A DNA stretch of 64,000 bases. Origin: Cornus controversa (lineage: Eukaryota; Streptophyta; Magnoliopsida; Cornales; Cornaceae). Position numbers and translations under genes: made by a program. This document shows positions 33,406 to 43,329 of the stretch, in pieces. The notes below the pieces were generated by a model that saw only the letters and a program-made list of their open reading frames with translations, did not search any database and was not told where the DNA came from. The stretch lies in assembly GCA_026545225.1 (NCBI GenBank), contig CM048846.1, positions 38,079,501-38,143,500 on the forward strand. Reading direction: 5' to 3'. Within the stretch, counting starts at the first letter, position 1; each line of letters opens with the position of its first letter.

Positions 33406-34697
33406 AGGTACAAGAAGCATGCTCAGGCTATTGCTGTCTTACCGCGCACACTGAAATAAATTTCGCTAAGATCTTAGACTGGAGAGGCCAATATGTGGAA
33501 TACTTGCGAAAACAAACTCTACCTAAAGACAAAAAGGAGGCTTTCCGTCTATAAAAAATAGCGAAGAGATTTTTTGAGGAAAATGGGGTATTATACCGGA
33601 AAGGGTTTAATGGTCAACCTTTGAGATGTTTGAAAGAAGAAGAAGCCCAGGAAGTCCTAAAACAAACGCATGATATGGGACATCAAGGAGGACACAAACT
33701 CTTCCACCAATTGGTCGCGGCGGGGTATTATTGGCCTACCATGGAAAAAGATGCTTTGGATTATACGAAAAAGTGTCATATTTGCCAAGTCCACAGGTCT
33801 ATGATAAATGCCCCCGCGGCAAGCTTGCACAGCCTGATAACTCCATGGCCGTTTCACACTTGGGTGTTGGATATTGTTGGACCAATTACACCAGCATCAC
33901 GGGGGCACATATGGCTTCTAGTAGCTACAGAATTATTCTCAAAATGGGTAGAGGCTATTCCATTAAAAAAGATCGTGGCAGTTAATGTGGCGAGATTCAT
34001 AAAGGAAAACATTATCTACCGATTTGGAATACCAAAGGTATTACTTTCAGACAATGGTACGCCATTTGTTAACTTAACAGTTAGAGAATTATTGGGCAAC
34101 TATATGGTGTCTCATCACAGATCAACGCCTTACTATCCAAAGGGGAATGGACAAGCCGAGGCCAGTAATAAAACACTCATTCGGATTCTAAGTCGTTTGG
34201 TTCACGAAAAGCAAAAAGGATGGGCCGAACAGCTACCAATCGCATTATGGGCATATAGAATTACTCGAAAAAATTCCACAGGAGAAACACCCTACGCGTT
34301 GGTATATGGCGCAGAAGTAGTGCTTCCCGCGGAACTTCAAAGTGAGGCAATAAGATTGGCAGGGAGGAGCGCAGATACTCAGAGACTAAGCCAATTAGAA
34401 GCCCTGGATGAAAAAAGGGAAAAGGCCCAAAACCATCACAAGGCTTATTTGGCAAGTCAGTCGCGACACTATAACAAGAAGATACACCCGCGAGAATTTA
34501 AAGTGGGAGAATTGGTGCTCAAGGTGGTATCTGCAATTATGAGGGGGCAAGGGGTTCGGAAATTTCAACCAAAATGGGAGGGACCTTTCGAAATAAAAGA
34601 AGCAAATGAAAGTGGTTATTACAAGCTTGAAGAATTGGGAACTCATTTTAAGACAGGACCTATAAATGTCAAATGGATAAAGAAATATTTGGCATAG
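33406..34697 (+). pseudogene. Tat-like integrase
   Basis: The open part starts at 33621. The HHCC zinc finger is HDMGHQGGHKLFHQL...CHICQVH. The DDE core has WVLDIVGPITPASRG, VLLSDNGTPFVN and PKGNGQAEASNKTL with the acidic triad present. The C-terminal part ends ...GTHFKTGPINVKWIKKYL. Between 33406 and 33620 the frame is interrupted (stops near 33552), and part of the zinc-finger region (GYFWPTM/GYYWPTM) appears twice, at about 33370 and 33725. That points to a duplicated or rearranged junction. Confidence 0.85.
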
Positions 34698-34811
34698 ACA
34701 TAGTTGTATCTTGTACTACAAAAAGAGTTCGATAATAAAAAAATAAAAAAAGTGCTGTTACAATGTATTGGTAAAATACAGTCCAAAAACATGTGTCATC
34801 AAAAGAAAAAA

Positions 34812-36298
34812 TTACAGAAGGTCTTTAAATATTAGATCTGAGGGGACAACACCAGAGGAGGTCACTTTCTTCGAAATGGCATTCGTAAGAGCTGCTGCCT
34901 TCGCCTTGTTCGCTGCAATACGTTCCTCCAAGAATGATAAATGCTGGCGAGTAGTATCCGCTTCAGCTTCATCCTTTGCAAGATCTGAAGTCAAAAGAGC
35001 ATGCTGGTCATTCAAGACTTGTATCTCATGACTATGAACAGTATCCTGTAAACGAGAATCCAGCCAAGGAAGCGCTAAGCCAACAGCTTGCCAGTCACTA
35101 ATACGCCGCTGCAAACTTGGGATGATCGCTGGATCCAGGCTGGATAATGGTTGACTGTCAAGGGAAACAAGGAAGTCTGCCACAGCATCCAGAAAGAGAC
35201 GCTGGTACATAGGGTCTTGAAGGGCAAAATTAGCAAAGGTTGTTGGATAGCGACGACGAACTCTGTTAAGCATCCCAACGTTGCGAAAACTGCAAGAAAA
35301 GGAATGCCACCCAACAGGGTCTTCCGGTCTTAAATTTTGGGGATTAAGAAATACCTCCAGATCAGATCTCAACCCTTCACTAAAATCAGAATCCATGGTG
35401 GCAGCTTGAGGATCAGGGCCTGCAAAAGAGGGAAATTGTAAGGAAATATGAGCAAAGAAAATAAAAGTAGCACAGAAAAGTTGATACCTAATCCGCGGGA
35501 TGACTTTTCAGTAGGAAGAGCTTCCACAGGGGTGGACAAAGTGGCCGCGGGAAGAGAACCAGATACATTAGGGAAGATTTCACTTGCGGAAGGAATATCA
35601 ACATCTTTGAAGATTTGGAAGTCATCACCAGGACGCCCAAAAATTTCCCTTGATAATTGAACGGTATCTTTGTTCGTTGCTGACAATTCACCAACAAGAT
35701 CAGAAACATTGCCCTCAGATGTAGGCAAATCTCCAGCTCCGAGCTCAGTCATCATGAGATTCACTAACGGATCCTGGCTAGAAAGAGGTTCAACCCCATC
35801 CACGGGTTCACTGTCCTGCGAAGAAAATAATAAATGTCCAGTATCATGTCTGACACGAGCTAAGGGGTCATCACTCGGGGGTGCAAGGGGAGAAGGAACA
35901 GGAGAAATGGGAGGAGTAGACAACGATTGAGGGACAGTAGGTTCGGGAAGAATGGTTGGCTTATGGAGGGATAATAGGGCCGATATGGGGATACGATCTT
36001 CATCAATGACTTTAGAAGGGGAAAAGATTGGAGAAGCATCGGTGGAATGTCTCGGAGCAGGAGTGGTAAAACCTTCATCCGCGGTGGAACCTAGGTCGGA
36101 ACTCCCACCCGCGGGAAGGTTTGGCCTTATGATATCCGCGGGAGAATTCTCAGACTCCTGTACAGCATGTTCAAAAGCCTCCCCGAGGTCTCCACGCTTC
36201 ACAGACTTGAAGACAGAAGGATCGCTTTCGGAAATAGAGGGCTCCTTATAAGTCACTTGCTTCCGCGGGCGCAGTCCCTACAACCCAAACAGCAAAAA

Positions 36299-36329
<31 letters not shown>

Positions 36330-38209
36330 TATGGAAGATAGTAAGTGCTCAAGAAAAAGAGGAAAAATATTTGAATGAAGGATTGTACCGTGCGATTTTT
36401 TTTACTAATGGGCTCATGATCAGCGACAGACGAAGCGTCGGCTTCCAACGGCGGATGGGCATAAGAGGAGCCCTTGCTGTGGGATAATCTCTCTAAGAAT
36501 AGTGTCTCCGAACCTCTAGATGCATGTGGCTGAGGACATTTAAGGGTCACGTCATCCTTGTAAATCGGGATGGTTTCTGAAACCTCAGGAGGACTTCCAA
36601 CAAAACTTCTGAACAGGGTATGAACATATTCTAAATATCTCAAGTAGCTGGGTGTACAGTGTCCGCGTCGGTGTACGGACGGGATCTCAACATAGGAAGA
36701 AAAACGATGCTTTTGCAATTCAAGTTTCTTTCGGTAGAATAGCATAGACCCATCAAAAGTCTCTTCCCAAACAAAAGATAAGGAAGGGATGTTTTGATCA
36801 AATCCAAATTGACGGGCTACCTTCATCGGGTAATAACCAGTTCGTTTTAAACGAGTTTCGCTAACAGCTGGTAGAGCAGCACCAGAAACCAGAGCGCAAA
36901 AAATCAGTTAAGAAATAGTAGGCTTATCATCCTCTAGAATATATGTCTCTTCAGTATAGAAGGGAGGAAATTGAATACCATCGCGTTGGATGGTATAAGG
37001 CCGAAATTCAAAGAGCTCTTCGCAATCTAAGAAGTCACCGATGTCGCCTTTGGCACCCAAACCATTCCATCGGAAAACTTGGCCATTGTCCAAGATAGTG
37101 CCATTGGAGTCAAAAACATCAAATTCATGAGGGTGGTCACCATACTTGGGAAAGCGCTCGAAGAGAAACAACATTAAAAACATAGAAGCAACATGGGTAC
37201 TAATCTCATATCGACCTTTGGAGCGAGAATAATCCAATGCGATGGTGTCCAGACGATTGTACAAAGTCCCCAAGAACATCGGCCCCAAAGGGAGCGTATC
37301 CCCCTTTGCCAAAACAGAGGCCAGTAGAAACATATCTCTGTTCGGACCGTCTTGAGGGCGACCTTCGAAGATAAATCGGTCTAGCCAGTAAACTAGAAAA
37401 GCAGCAAGCTCATCCGGCTTACCAAATTTAGGACCCTCTGCGAATAGACGAGGGCGTTCGCGGTGAGCTTGGGTTTTCCTTTCATAGTCGCGGAAGAAAT
37501 GACGATACCAGGATATATTAGTAAGTTTGGGGGACTTTACTTTCGGTTGGGTTTTTAGTTTCTTAGAGCCTTTAAAAATTGTGTCAAGGCGCATGGCATT
37601 ATCCGCGTGGAGATCTAGAGTAGCACGGAGGGCGAGAGCCTCTGGAGATGCTATAGGCGCGGACGGTTCACCAGAACAGAAAACAGGAAGCCTAAAAAGC
37701 ACTGCCGCATCCTCTAGAGTAGGGGTCAGTTTACCCCAAGCGATAATAAATGTATGGCTGGAGGTACTCCATCTGGATATAAGTGTAGAAAGACCAACTG
37801 AATCTCTTTTGACTGACAGCTCGGAAAAGAGTTTAACAGATTGAAAAATCTTGGCTTTATGGAGAATAGAGCAGTATTCTGGATTATTGAGAATATAACG
37901 AGACCACTCAGTCCATTCGGAAGTGGCACCCATGTGAGACTCATACTCGATAAAACTAAAAGGGTAGTCTCCCCTCTCTAGACGAAGACGCGGGATGGAC
38001 TCAGGGGAAGGTGCGAAAGCTTCCATGTCACCATCTGGGCTGAGTATCACTAAATTCTCCTCAACCTCCATATCAGGTATGAATCCTTCAATAGAACTCC
38101 AGAAATGATCGTGATCTGAACTGAAAAATGGTGCTCTACGCCATTCGGAAGGAGGGGGAGTTTGAGGGACAGCCCCATTGGACATGGTCATTTGCTTCTT
38201 CTTTGTCAT
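34812..38209 (-). CDS. Spliced antisense plant-mobile-domain gene in the Tat element
   Basis: Three exons read against the element: 38209-36389, 36277-35488 and 35419-34812. The introns are 111 bp (GTACAA...TTGTAG) and 68 bp (GTATCA...TTGCAG). Joining them keeps one frame of 1073 codons, broken only by a TAA at 36910-36908. Exon 1 carries the plant mobile domain (aminotransferase-like fold): SSHTFIIAWGKLTPTLEDAA followed by VLFRLPV, then AAFLVYWLDRFIF, then SVLAKGDTLPLGPMFLGTLY. Exon 2 is Ser/Pro/acidic and probably disordered. Exon 3 ends in a Leu/Ala/Glu-rich coiled coil (HLSFLEERIAANKAKAAALT). The domain occurs in MAIN/MAIL silencing-related proteins and in plant transposons. Its function here is unknown. 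ATG 38209 is chosen as the first in-frame Met, with a TATA-like box upstream. Confidence 0.8.
35420..35487 (-). other. Intron 2 of the antisense gene
   Basis: 68 bp with donor GTATCAAC and acceptor TTTTGCAG, T-rich. It splits a Gly codon (phase 1), and the join restores a reading frame that runs on through ATGGATTCTG at 35396. Confidence 0.78.
36278..36388 (-). other. Intron 1 of the antisense gene
   Basis: The donor GTACAATCC follows ACG at a codon boundary. The acceptor GGTTGTAG precedes GGACTGCGCC. The intron is T-rich with a TA microsatellite and a poly-T stretch near the acceptor (36293-36332 on +), typical of plant introns. Splicing preserves the frame (phase 0). Confidence 0.8.
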
Positions 38210-38297
38210 GGAAGAATGAAGTATTTAAGAATAACAAGATGAACAGAGGAAGGGAAGAGAGGTAAGTAGACAAGTGTACAAGAAGATTCAAAACAGT

Positions 38298-38312
38298 GGC
38301 ATATATAAGGCA
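38298..38312 (-). promoter_or_regulatory. Putative TATA box of the antisense gene
   Basis: The complement reads GCCTTATATATGCC, about 90-100 bp upstream of ATG 38209, between the antisense gene and the 3' LTR. The spacing suits a core promoter with a short 5' UTR. From 38313 to 38884 no gene was seen, only A/G-rich sequence with scattered CCCGCG motifs (38391, 38628, 38738). Confidence 0.45.
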
Positions 38313-38884
38313 CCGGGCGCGGAAACTGAAATGACGCGAACGGTTACAAAGGAACCGAACAGACAGTGAGGCCAGTCGCAAATGGCACCTTGCCCGCGTA
38401 GGGACTGCTGGCTCTAAATTACGCGGACGAAGTAAAAAAGGACTTAATAATTAAGAAGGGAAACATTGCATCTGTAAAAATTCTCTAAGGCATTTACTCG
38501 AACAGGAAGTGGGCATGGTTAGAAAGAGGTCATTACAGCGAAAGGAAGATGATATAAGTCTGAAATAAGCAAAGAAAGAAATAGAAAATGAACTAAGTCA
38601 TGAAGAAAAATAGCACCTAGTAACTCACCCGCGAAAGGGACTATGATCGAGGAAATAAGTGATCAAAAAGGTAAGCTTATAAAGGGTTCATCATGACTGC
38701 AAGGAAGAAAATACGACCGATTACAAATGATACTATACCCGCGTGGGGATCGCAATTCAGAACTCAAGGAGTGATCAAAACTCTGAAAATCTATGGGAAT
38801 GAAAGAGGTTATTCTGACCACGAAAAGAGGAAAAGAAGGGCAATACAGGTTACAAACAACACTTCGTAGAGAAATATTGTTTGC

Positions 38885-38896
38885 AAGGGGGCAAAA
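38885..38896 (+). other. Polypurine tract of the Tat-like element
   Basis: AAGGGGGCAAAA lies immediately before the 3' LTR start TGTAGATAAGG and would prime plus-strand synthesis. Confidence 0.8.
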
Positions 38897-40054
38897 TGTA
38901 GATAAGGGTATCGTAGAGCAAGGAAAGGATGGATGGATCAGGAAGCTTCAGGTGCGAAAAACCCCGCGAGGAAAGACTAATATATGAAGACCCTCCGCGG
39001 TGGCATCCTTCCCGCGCATGGGATAACCCCGCGGGGGATATGCACCCGCGTGGTTAACCCGTGCGCGGGCAGCCTCTCCCCGCGTGGGGTTATCCCCTCA
39101 CCACGTAGGGATGGTTCTTCCCCGCGTGAGGATTATTGTCCGCAAAGAATACTCAATCCCCATGGGGGGGTTAGCAAAGCATAAAAGAGCACAGGGAGTG
39201 AGAAGATTGGGGGCAATCCTCTCTGATGGGTATGTTATGTTTGATAATTAGATTGTGTTTCCTGGGACCAACTCTAAAAGGAGTATGATTCTATAAAACA
39301 CTTCTAAATTAACAATCATGGCATATTCTCAAGGGTTACAAGGAACCATGGATGAATGGGCCATTGTGCGGCTTAACCAGCTCACAATCCCGAGTGGTTA
39401 TCCTTGTAACAGGGGCTATGTAGAAGACTATTAATTCCTCTCTTCAATATGGAAAGTAATTTGTCGCGACGTTACTTCCAGTATTGAGAAGTGAGAATTA
39501 GTATGAGGCTACGGTGTCCCACATACCATTTTAGGCACAGGTACAAGCTGTGATATGGTCTGGGCGATCATGGTGTCATAATGAAGCATATGGCGTCATG
39601 ATCCCAAGCGGGAAGGTGGGTTGAGTGTGGTATGGAGGATTGAGAGGAAGGCTCGTTGGGCCATGGGCATCTAAAGTTGTGCTAGTGTGACTCTACGCGG
39701 GCACCATCACAACGTTTCTCACGGGTATAACCAAGCCCGCGAGGGGTATAGACTCATGGTTACAACCGGGAGTGGTGAAGGAAGAGATACGCGGCCAAGT
39801 GCCACGTAGGATGACAGCTGTCATAAGCCCCATGCCTGAGGTCTATAAATACCCCATGGCGTGGTGACATATGGATCATTCTGGTGCCCCCTCCCTCTCT
39901 GAATCACTCTTGCTTTCTCTCTCTCCCATCTAGCACCCAGCTCACATTCCTATTATTGTTTCCTAGTTACTTTATCAGCTTGATCCAACTCAGCTCTTAC
40001 AATTCAGTCCTGTGATAGTCATTCGTCATAGCAGAACTCTTCTACCTATTTACA
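38897..40054 (+). repeat. 3' LTR of the Tat-like element (1158 bp)
   Basis: Exactly the same length as the 5' LTR, with about two dozen substitutions and no indel seen. It is followed by the duplication TCCAT. Many differences are C/T or G/A transitions, as expected for methylated repeats. It includes the same palindrome cluster (38954-39170). Confidence 0.95.
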
Positions 40055-40059
40055 TCCAT

Positions 40060-41230
40060 CCATTGGTTCTATGAAGAATCTGAAAGTAGTCAATATTTCG
40101 TATACTGAGATAAGGAGGTTACCTGATGAAATTTGGATGTTAGAGGAACTGGAAGTTCTAGATGCCTCATGTTGTACAAATTTGGAGGGTAACATTCCTA
40201 GTGGTATTGGGAGTTTATCATTTTTGAGACACTTAAGCTTTCATAGTACCAAAATTCAAAGCCTACCAACAAGCATCTGTGAGCTCTCTTGCCTCCAAAT
40301 CCTTGAGTTACAAAACTGTTATGATCTCCAAGAATTGCCAGAGCTTCCCTCAAGTTTAGAAATTCTGAATTTGTTTGCTTTCAACAAGGATAGATATTTG
40401 CCGATTAGCCTTAATCTTGCAAATCTAGTAAATCTACAGGAACTGCAGTTTTCTTGTTGCAACGCCAATCTTACAAATGTTGAGAAATTATCCAAATTGC
40501 AGATCTTGAACATGAGTCATGCCAACATTAAGACCCTACCGGAAGGAATTGGTGCCTTTTCTCAGCTCAAAAGACTTGATATATATTCGTGTAAATCATT
40601 AGAAAGATTGCCAGATTTGTCAAATTCAAAAAAATTGTTGGAATTGACGCTTACTAATTGCCATACGCTGGTAGTGATTCAAGGGCTTGAGAAACTAGAA
40701 TCGTTGACGAATTTGGAAATAAGTAGGTGCAATATGTTGGAAGCGGTTCATGGTCTTGGGAATCAAGCATCGCTGAAAACTTTGAGAATAACGGGTTGCA
40801 AGAAAATAACTAAAGTTGATCTGCTTGAACATTTGGCATCTCTACAAACACCTTGAAGAACAATCAGATCAGTCAAACTTAAACAACTTGAGAGTATTAG
40901 ATCTTACTGATTGCCGGAGTCTCAATACAATCCAAGCACTAGATAGAATGAAATCATTGGGAAGTTTGATTTTGAATGGATGCACTTCTATTGTGAGATT
41001 ACCCGATTTGTCAAACTTGAAAATGTTAGACACTCTACTCCTAAATAGATGCACCAGCCTACGCAAGATTGAGAACACTGAGGCTTGGGAATCCTTGAGT
41101 TTACTGGCCCTGAGAAAATGCACATCGCTGGAAGGAGGAGTACCCCATCTGCCAAATGGAAGTATTCTGACAATTGACAACAAGTGGGTCAGAGGGCAAC
41201 AACAAAAAAAAAATCTAGCAGTATGCCAAG
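40060..41230 (+). pseudogene. TNL exon 4, right part (LRR array)
   Basis: This LRR coding region resumes in frame as SIGSMKNLKVVNISYTEIRR. At least ten LxxLxxLxL-type repeats follow, for example LQILELQNCYDLQELPELPS and LKRLDIYSCKSLERLPDLSN. A frameshift near 40850 ends this frame after LEHLASLQTP. The next frame continues the repeats (LNNLRVLDLTDCRSLNTIQA and onward) to KKNLAVCQ, where a donor GTATGCC at 41231 ends the exon. The LRR surface would determine effector recognition. Confidence 0.9.
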
Positions 41231-41331
41231 GTATGCCTCAATATTTTTTTATTTCTCGTTTGGTCCTTGTCTTTGTAAGAGGGACTTTCCATGATTACTT
41301 GCTTATAAAATCTTTTCTTTTTTCAATTCAG

Positions 41332-41376
41332 GATCCAGGAATGATTAAGAATCATGGGTCACTATCTAGGAACATG
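41332..41376 (+). pseudogene. TNL small 3' exon
   Basis: 45 bp, DPGMIKNHGSLSRNM, lie between acceptor TTCAATTCAG and donor GTAATTCTC. It was predicted from splice sites and frame only. The remaining 3' end of the gene was not recognised. Confidence 0.45.
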
Positions 41377-41797
41377 GTAATTCTCTTTCAACTCTGTTTG
41401 GTGGATTAGTTTCTTTGGCTCCACTAATTTCACAGCATTATACAATATGTATTTATACACTGGAGTTAGACTTTGCTTACATGCGGTGTGACTAAAGATT
41501 TGGGGCGGTGTGACTAATTTCACACCATTATACAATAAGGATTTTTCAATAAATTTTGGCCTGCACTAATAATAATTCTAGATGAAATTACAAAAGATTT
41601 ACAATAGTTTTATGGTGCATATTGTTTGTCGATAATATAATTAATTGGACACTTCTAAAGAAAGTTAAGAAAAAAAAAACAAAAAGTTGGAGAAACACAT
41701 TAGAATCAAAAGGATTAAGAGTTAGTTGGATTAAAATTGCATATATGCAAGTCAGAAATTAATGATGTAATGATCACACTTCAAAATCCAAAGAATG
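41377..41797. other. Non-coding region after the TNL pseudogene
   Basis: A duplicated phrase CACA(C/G)CATTATACAATA (41432 and 41521) is the only structure seen. No gene. Confidence 0.5.
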
Positions 41798-42325
41798 TTC
41801 GAGATGACCATTTTAGATGTTTAAGGTCATTAATACAAAAGAATATTTAAATAGATGGCGACATAATTAGTAAAATTGGTGTAGGTAGACAAAATAGACA
41901 CAGACTAATGGTGTTTTATGTAATAAACGTATACCAAATAAAATAAAATAAAATAATTATAAAACAATTATTAGGCCAGTTATTTTATATGGTGCAAATT
42001 TCTAGGCACTAAATGAGAAACAAGAATAACAAATTCATGTAATGAAAATGAGAATGTTAAGGTGAATGATAGGAGTGATTAGAAGGGATAAGGTTTATTT
42101 ACCAAAGTGTAAGGGAGAAATTAGACGTGATACGACTAATACTTATTAGTGATTAGAGAGAGTCGAGTTAGATGGTATAGACGTGTGCAATGAAGACTTA
42201 TGGATTCAAATACTAGCATGGAATGAAATCAAAAAATGTAAAGGCCAAATAGACAATGCAAAAGGATGTGAAGGTCAAAGTGAAAGTTGTAAAAGGATGT
42301 GGCCTTGAGGGATTTACCATAGCTG
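41798..42325 (+). pseudogene. LINE reverse-transcriptase C-terminal relic
   Basis: Heavily mutated reading frames resemble the end of plant LINE ORF2 proteins: a DGDIISKIGVGRQN segment, a VLCNKR.PNKIK segment, KTIIRPVILYGAN, then N.NENVKVND (the MRMLRWM block), VRWYR.VQ.RLMDSN (the LRWFGHVQRRPMD block), and a final RPNRQCKRM...KDVALRD. Every block contains stops or frameshifts. No poly-A tail or target duplication was identified. Confidence 0.6.
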
Positions 42326-43075
42326 AGGGACCTAATTTATTTCTTTTTCTTTAATAGAAGGAAAATAATCATAAATGTTGTAAATTTCTAATTGAATATA
42401 AGCCCTAATTTGAAATTTTATTTGTTGTACTGAAGGTTGTAACAGATTTTTATTACAATTATAAATCCCTTTCTGCAACTTTCAATTGCTTATGAAAGCC
42501 CCATAACATGGTAATGGAGTTTCGAATGAGCATATGCATATGTTTATGTGATATCTTTTGCATAGTAATTAGGTTAGATAATCAAAGTTTTATTGTGAAT
42601 TTGCGTATTAAAGCATTTGGTTGGTTTCAATTGATTGAGTAAATTGAATAGTGTGATTGTATTGGAATTTGGAAGTGTAGTGCTCTCAGTTTGTTAGTAT
42701 TTATATTTTTCTATTGCAAGAAAAAATAATACAGATGGAAGATACTGTGTTTGTGACCAATTTTGTATTTAGAGGAGACACATTGATATAATGCCCTCTT
42801 AGTTATCTTCGACTATAAATTTCGTCCAGCGACAACGTTTACAACTACGTTACTACGAACTTAATGCCACTTATTTTATAACATGTTTTACAACTAATTA
42901 ATGTCGATCATTGTAACAACGTGAGTCATCACCAATGGTTATAAAAATTATTGCAAAAAATTCCTCACAAGATAGGATTTTAGTCTAGTTATCATCTGAT
43001 GGTATATAATTATGAAGTGGGTTACTTTTGTTCCGTACGGTACGTTATTAACTGATTGTGTTTGATCGATAATGA

Positions 43076-43119
<44 letters not shown>

Positions 43120-43329
43120 GATTTAATTAAAGTAATTGAGGTTAAAAACATGATATACTATTTACTTAGTTTAGCGTTTATTTAAGAACTGTGACTATTT
43201 TTGGCTTGTTTTCTTGTATTTTCATTTAATTGTCATATTAAGACTTTAAATAAGTATATATGTGTTTTAAATGTAAAATTCAAGTTTAGATAACTTATTT
43301 AATGTTTGAAAAAGTTTTCAGAACGTTTG
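42326..43329. other. A/T-rich region with TA microsatellite
   Basis: No gene was seen. A (TA)n run lies at 43081-43115. The rest is unique-looking A/T-rich DNA. Confidence 0.5.

Larger units (their letters stand above)
26208..40054 (+). mobile_element. Tat/Ogre-like Ty3/Gypsy retrotransposon, 13.85 kb
   Basis: It has two 1158-bp LTRs, a perfect target duplication TCCAT (26203-26207 and 40055-40059), a primer site at 27368, gag, protease, RT, RNase H plus a second archaeal-type RNase H, integrase, and a 4-kb 3' region coding on the opposite strand. The second RNase H and the antisense gene both point to the Tat lineage. By eye I counted about 24-25 substitutions between the LTRs (about 2%), so the insertion is fairly young. 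With an assumed 1.3e-8 substitutions per site per year this is under about 1 million years. Gag-pol is broken in several places. Confidence 0.93.
19853..41376 (+). pseudogene. TIR-NBS-LRR disease-resistance gene, disrupted
   Basis: The gene belongs to the TNL class of intracellular immune receptors, in which a TIR NADase domain signals, NB-ARC is the nucleotide switch and the LRRs sense effectors. The deduced exons are 19853-20444, 23657-24752, 25717-25990, 26078-26207 joined to 40060-41230, and 41332-41376, all with GT/AG borders. Lesions seen: a one-base frameshift at about 20268 and a TAG at 20323 in the TIR exon; a frameshift at about 25820; a 13.85-kb retrotransposon in exon 4; and a frameshift at about 40850. 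The NB-ARC exon is fully open. The arrangement and the MHDQLRDLGR motif resemble L6-like TNLs. That is a family-level impression, not a database result. Confidence 0.9.

Noticed and set aside
34768..35031. Sense-strand ORFs in the Tat 3' region (also 35670-35930, 35952-36251, 37527-37844)
   Set aside because: They are shadows of the antisense gene. The antisense reading alone has domain motifs and consistent splice joints.
42948..43151. ORF with Tyr-Ile repeats
   Set aside because: It is translation of the TA microsatellite at 43081-43115.
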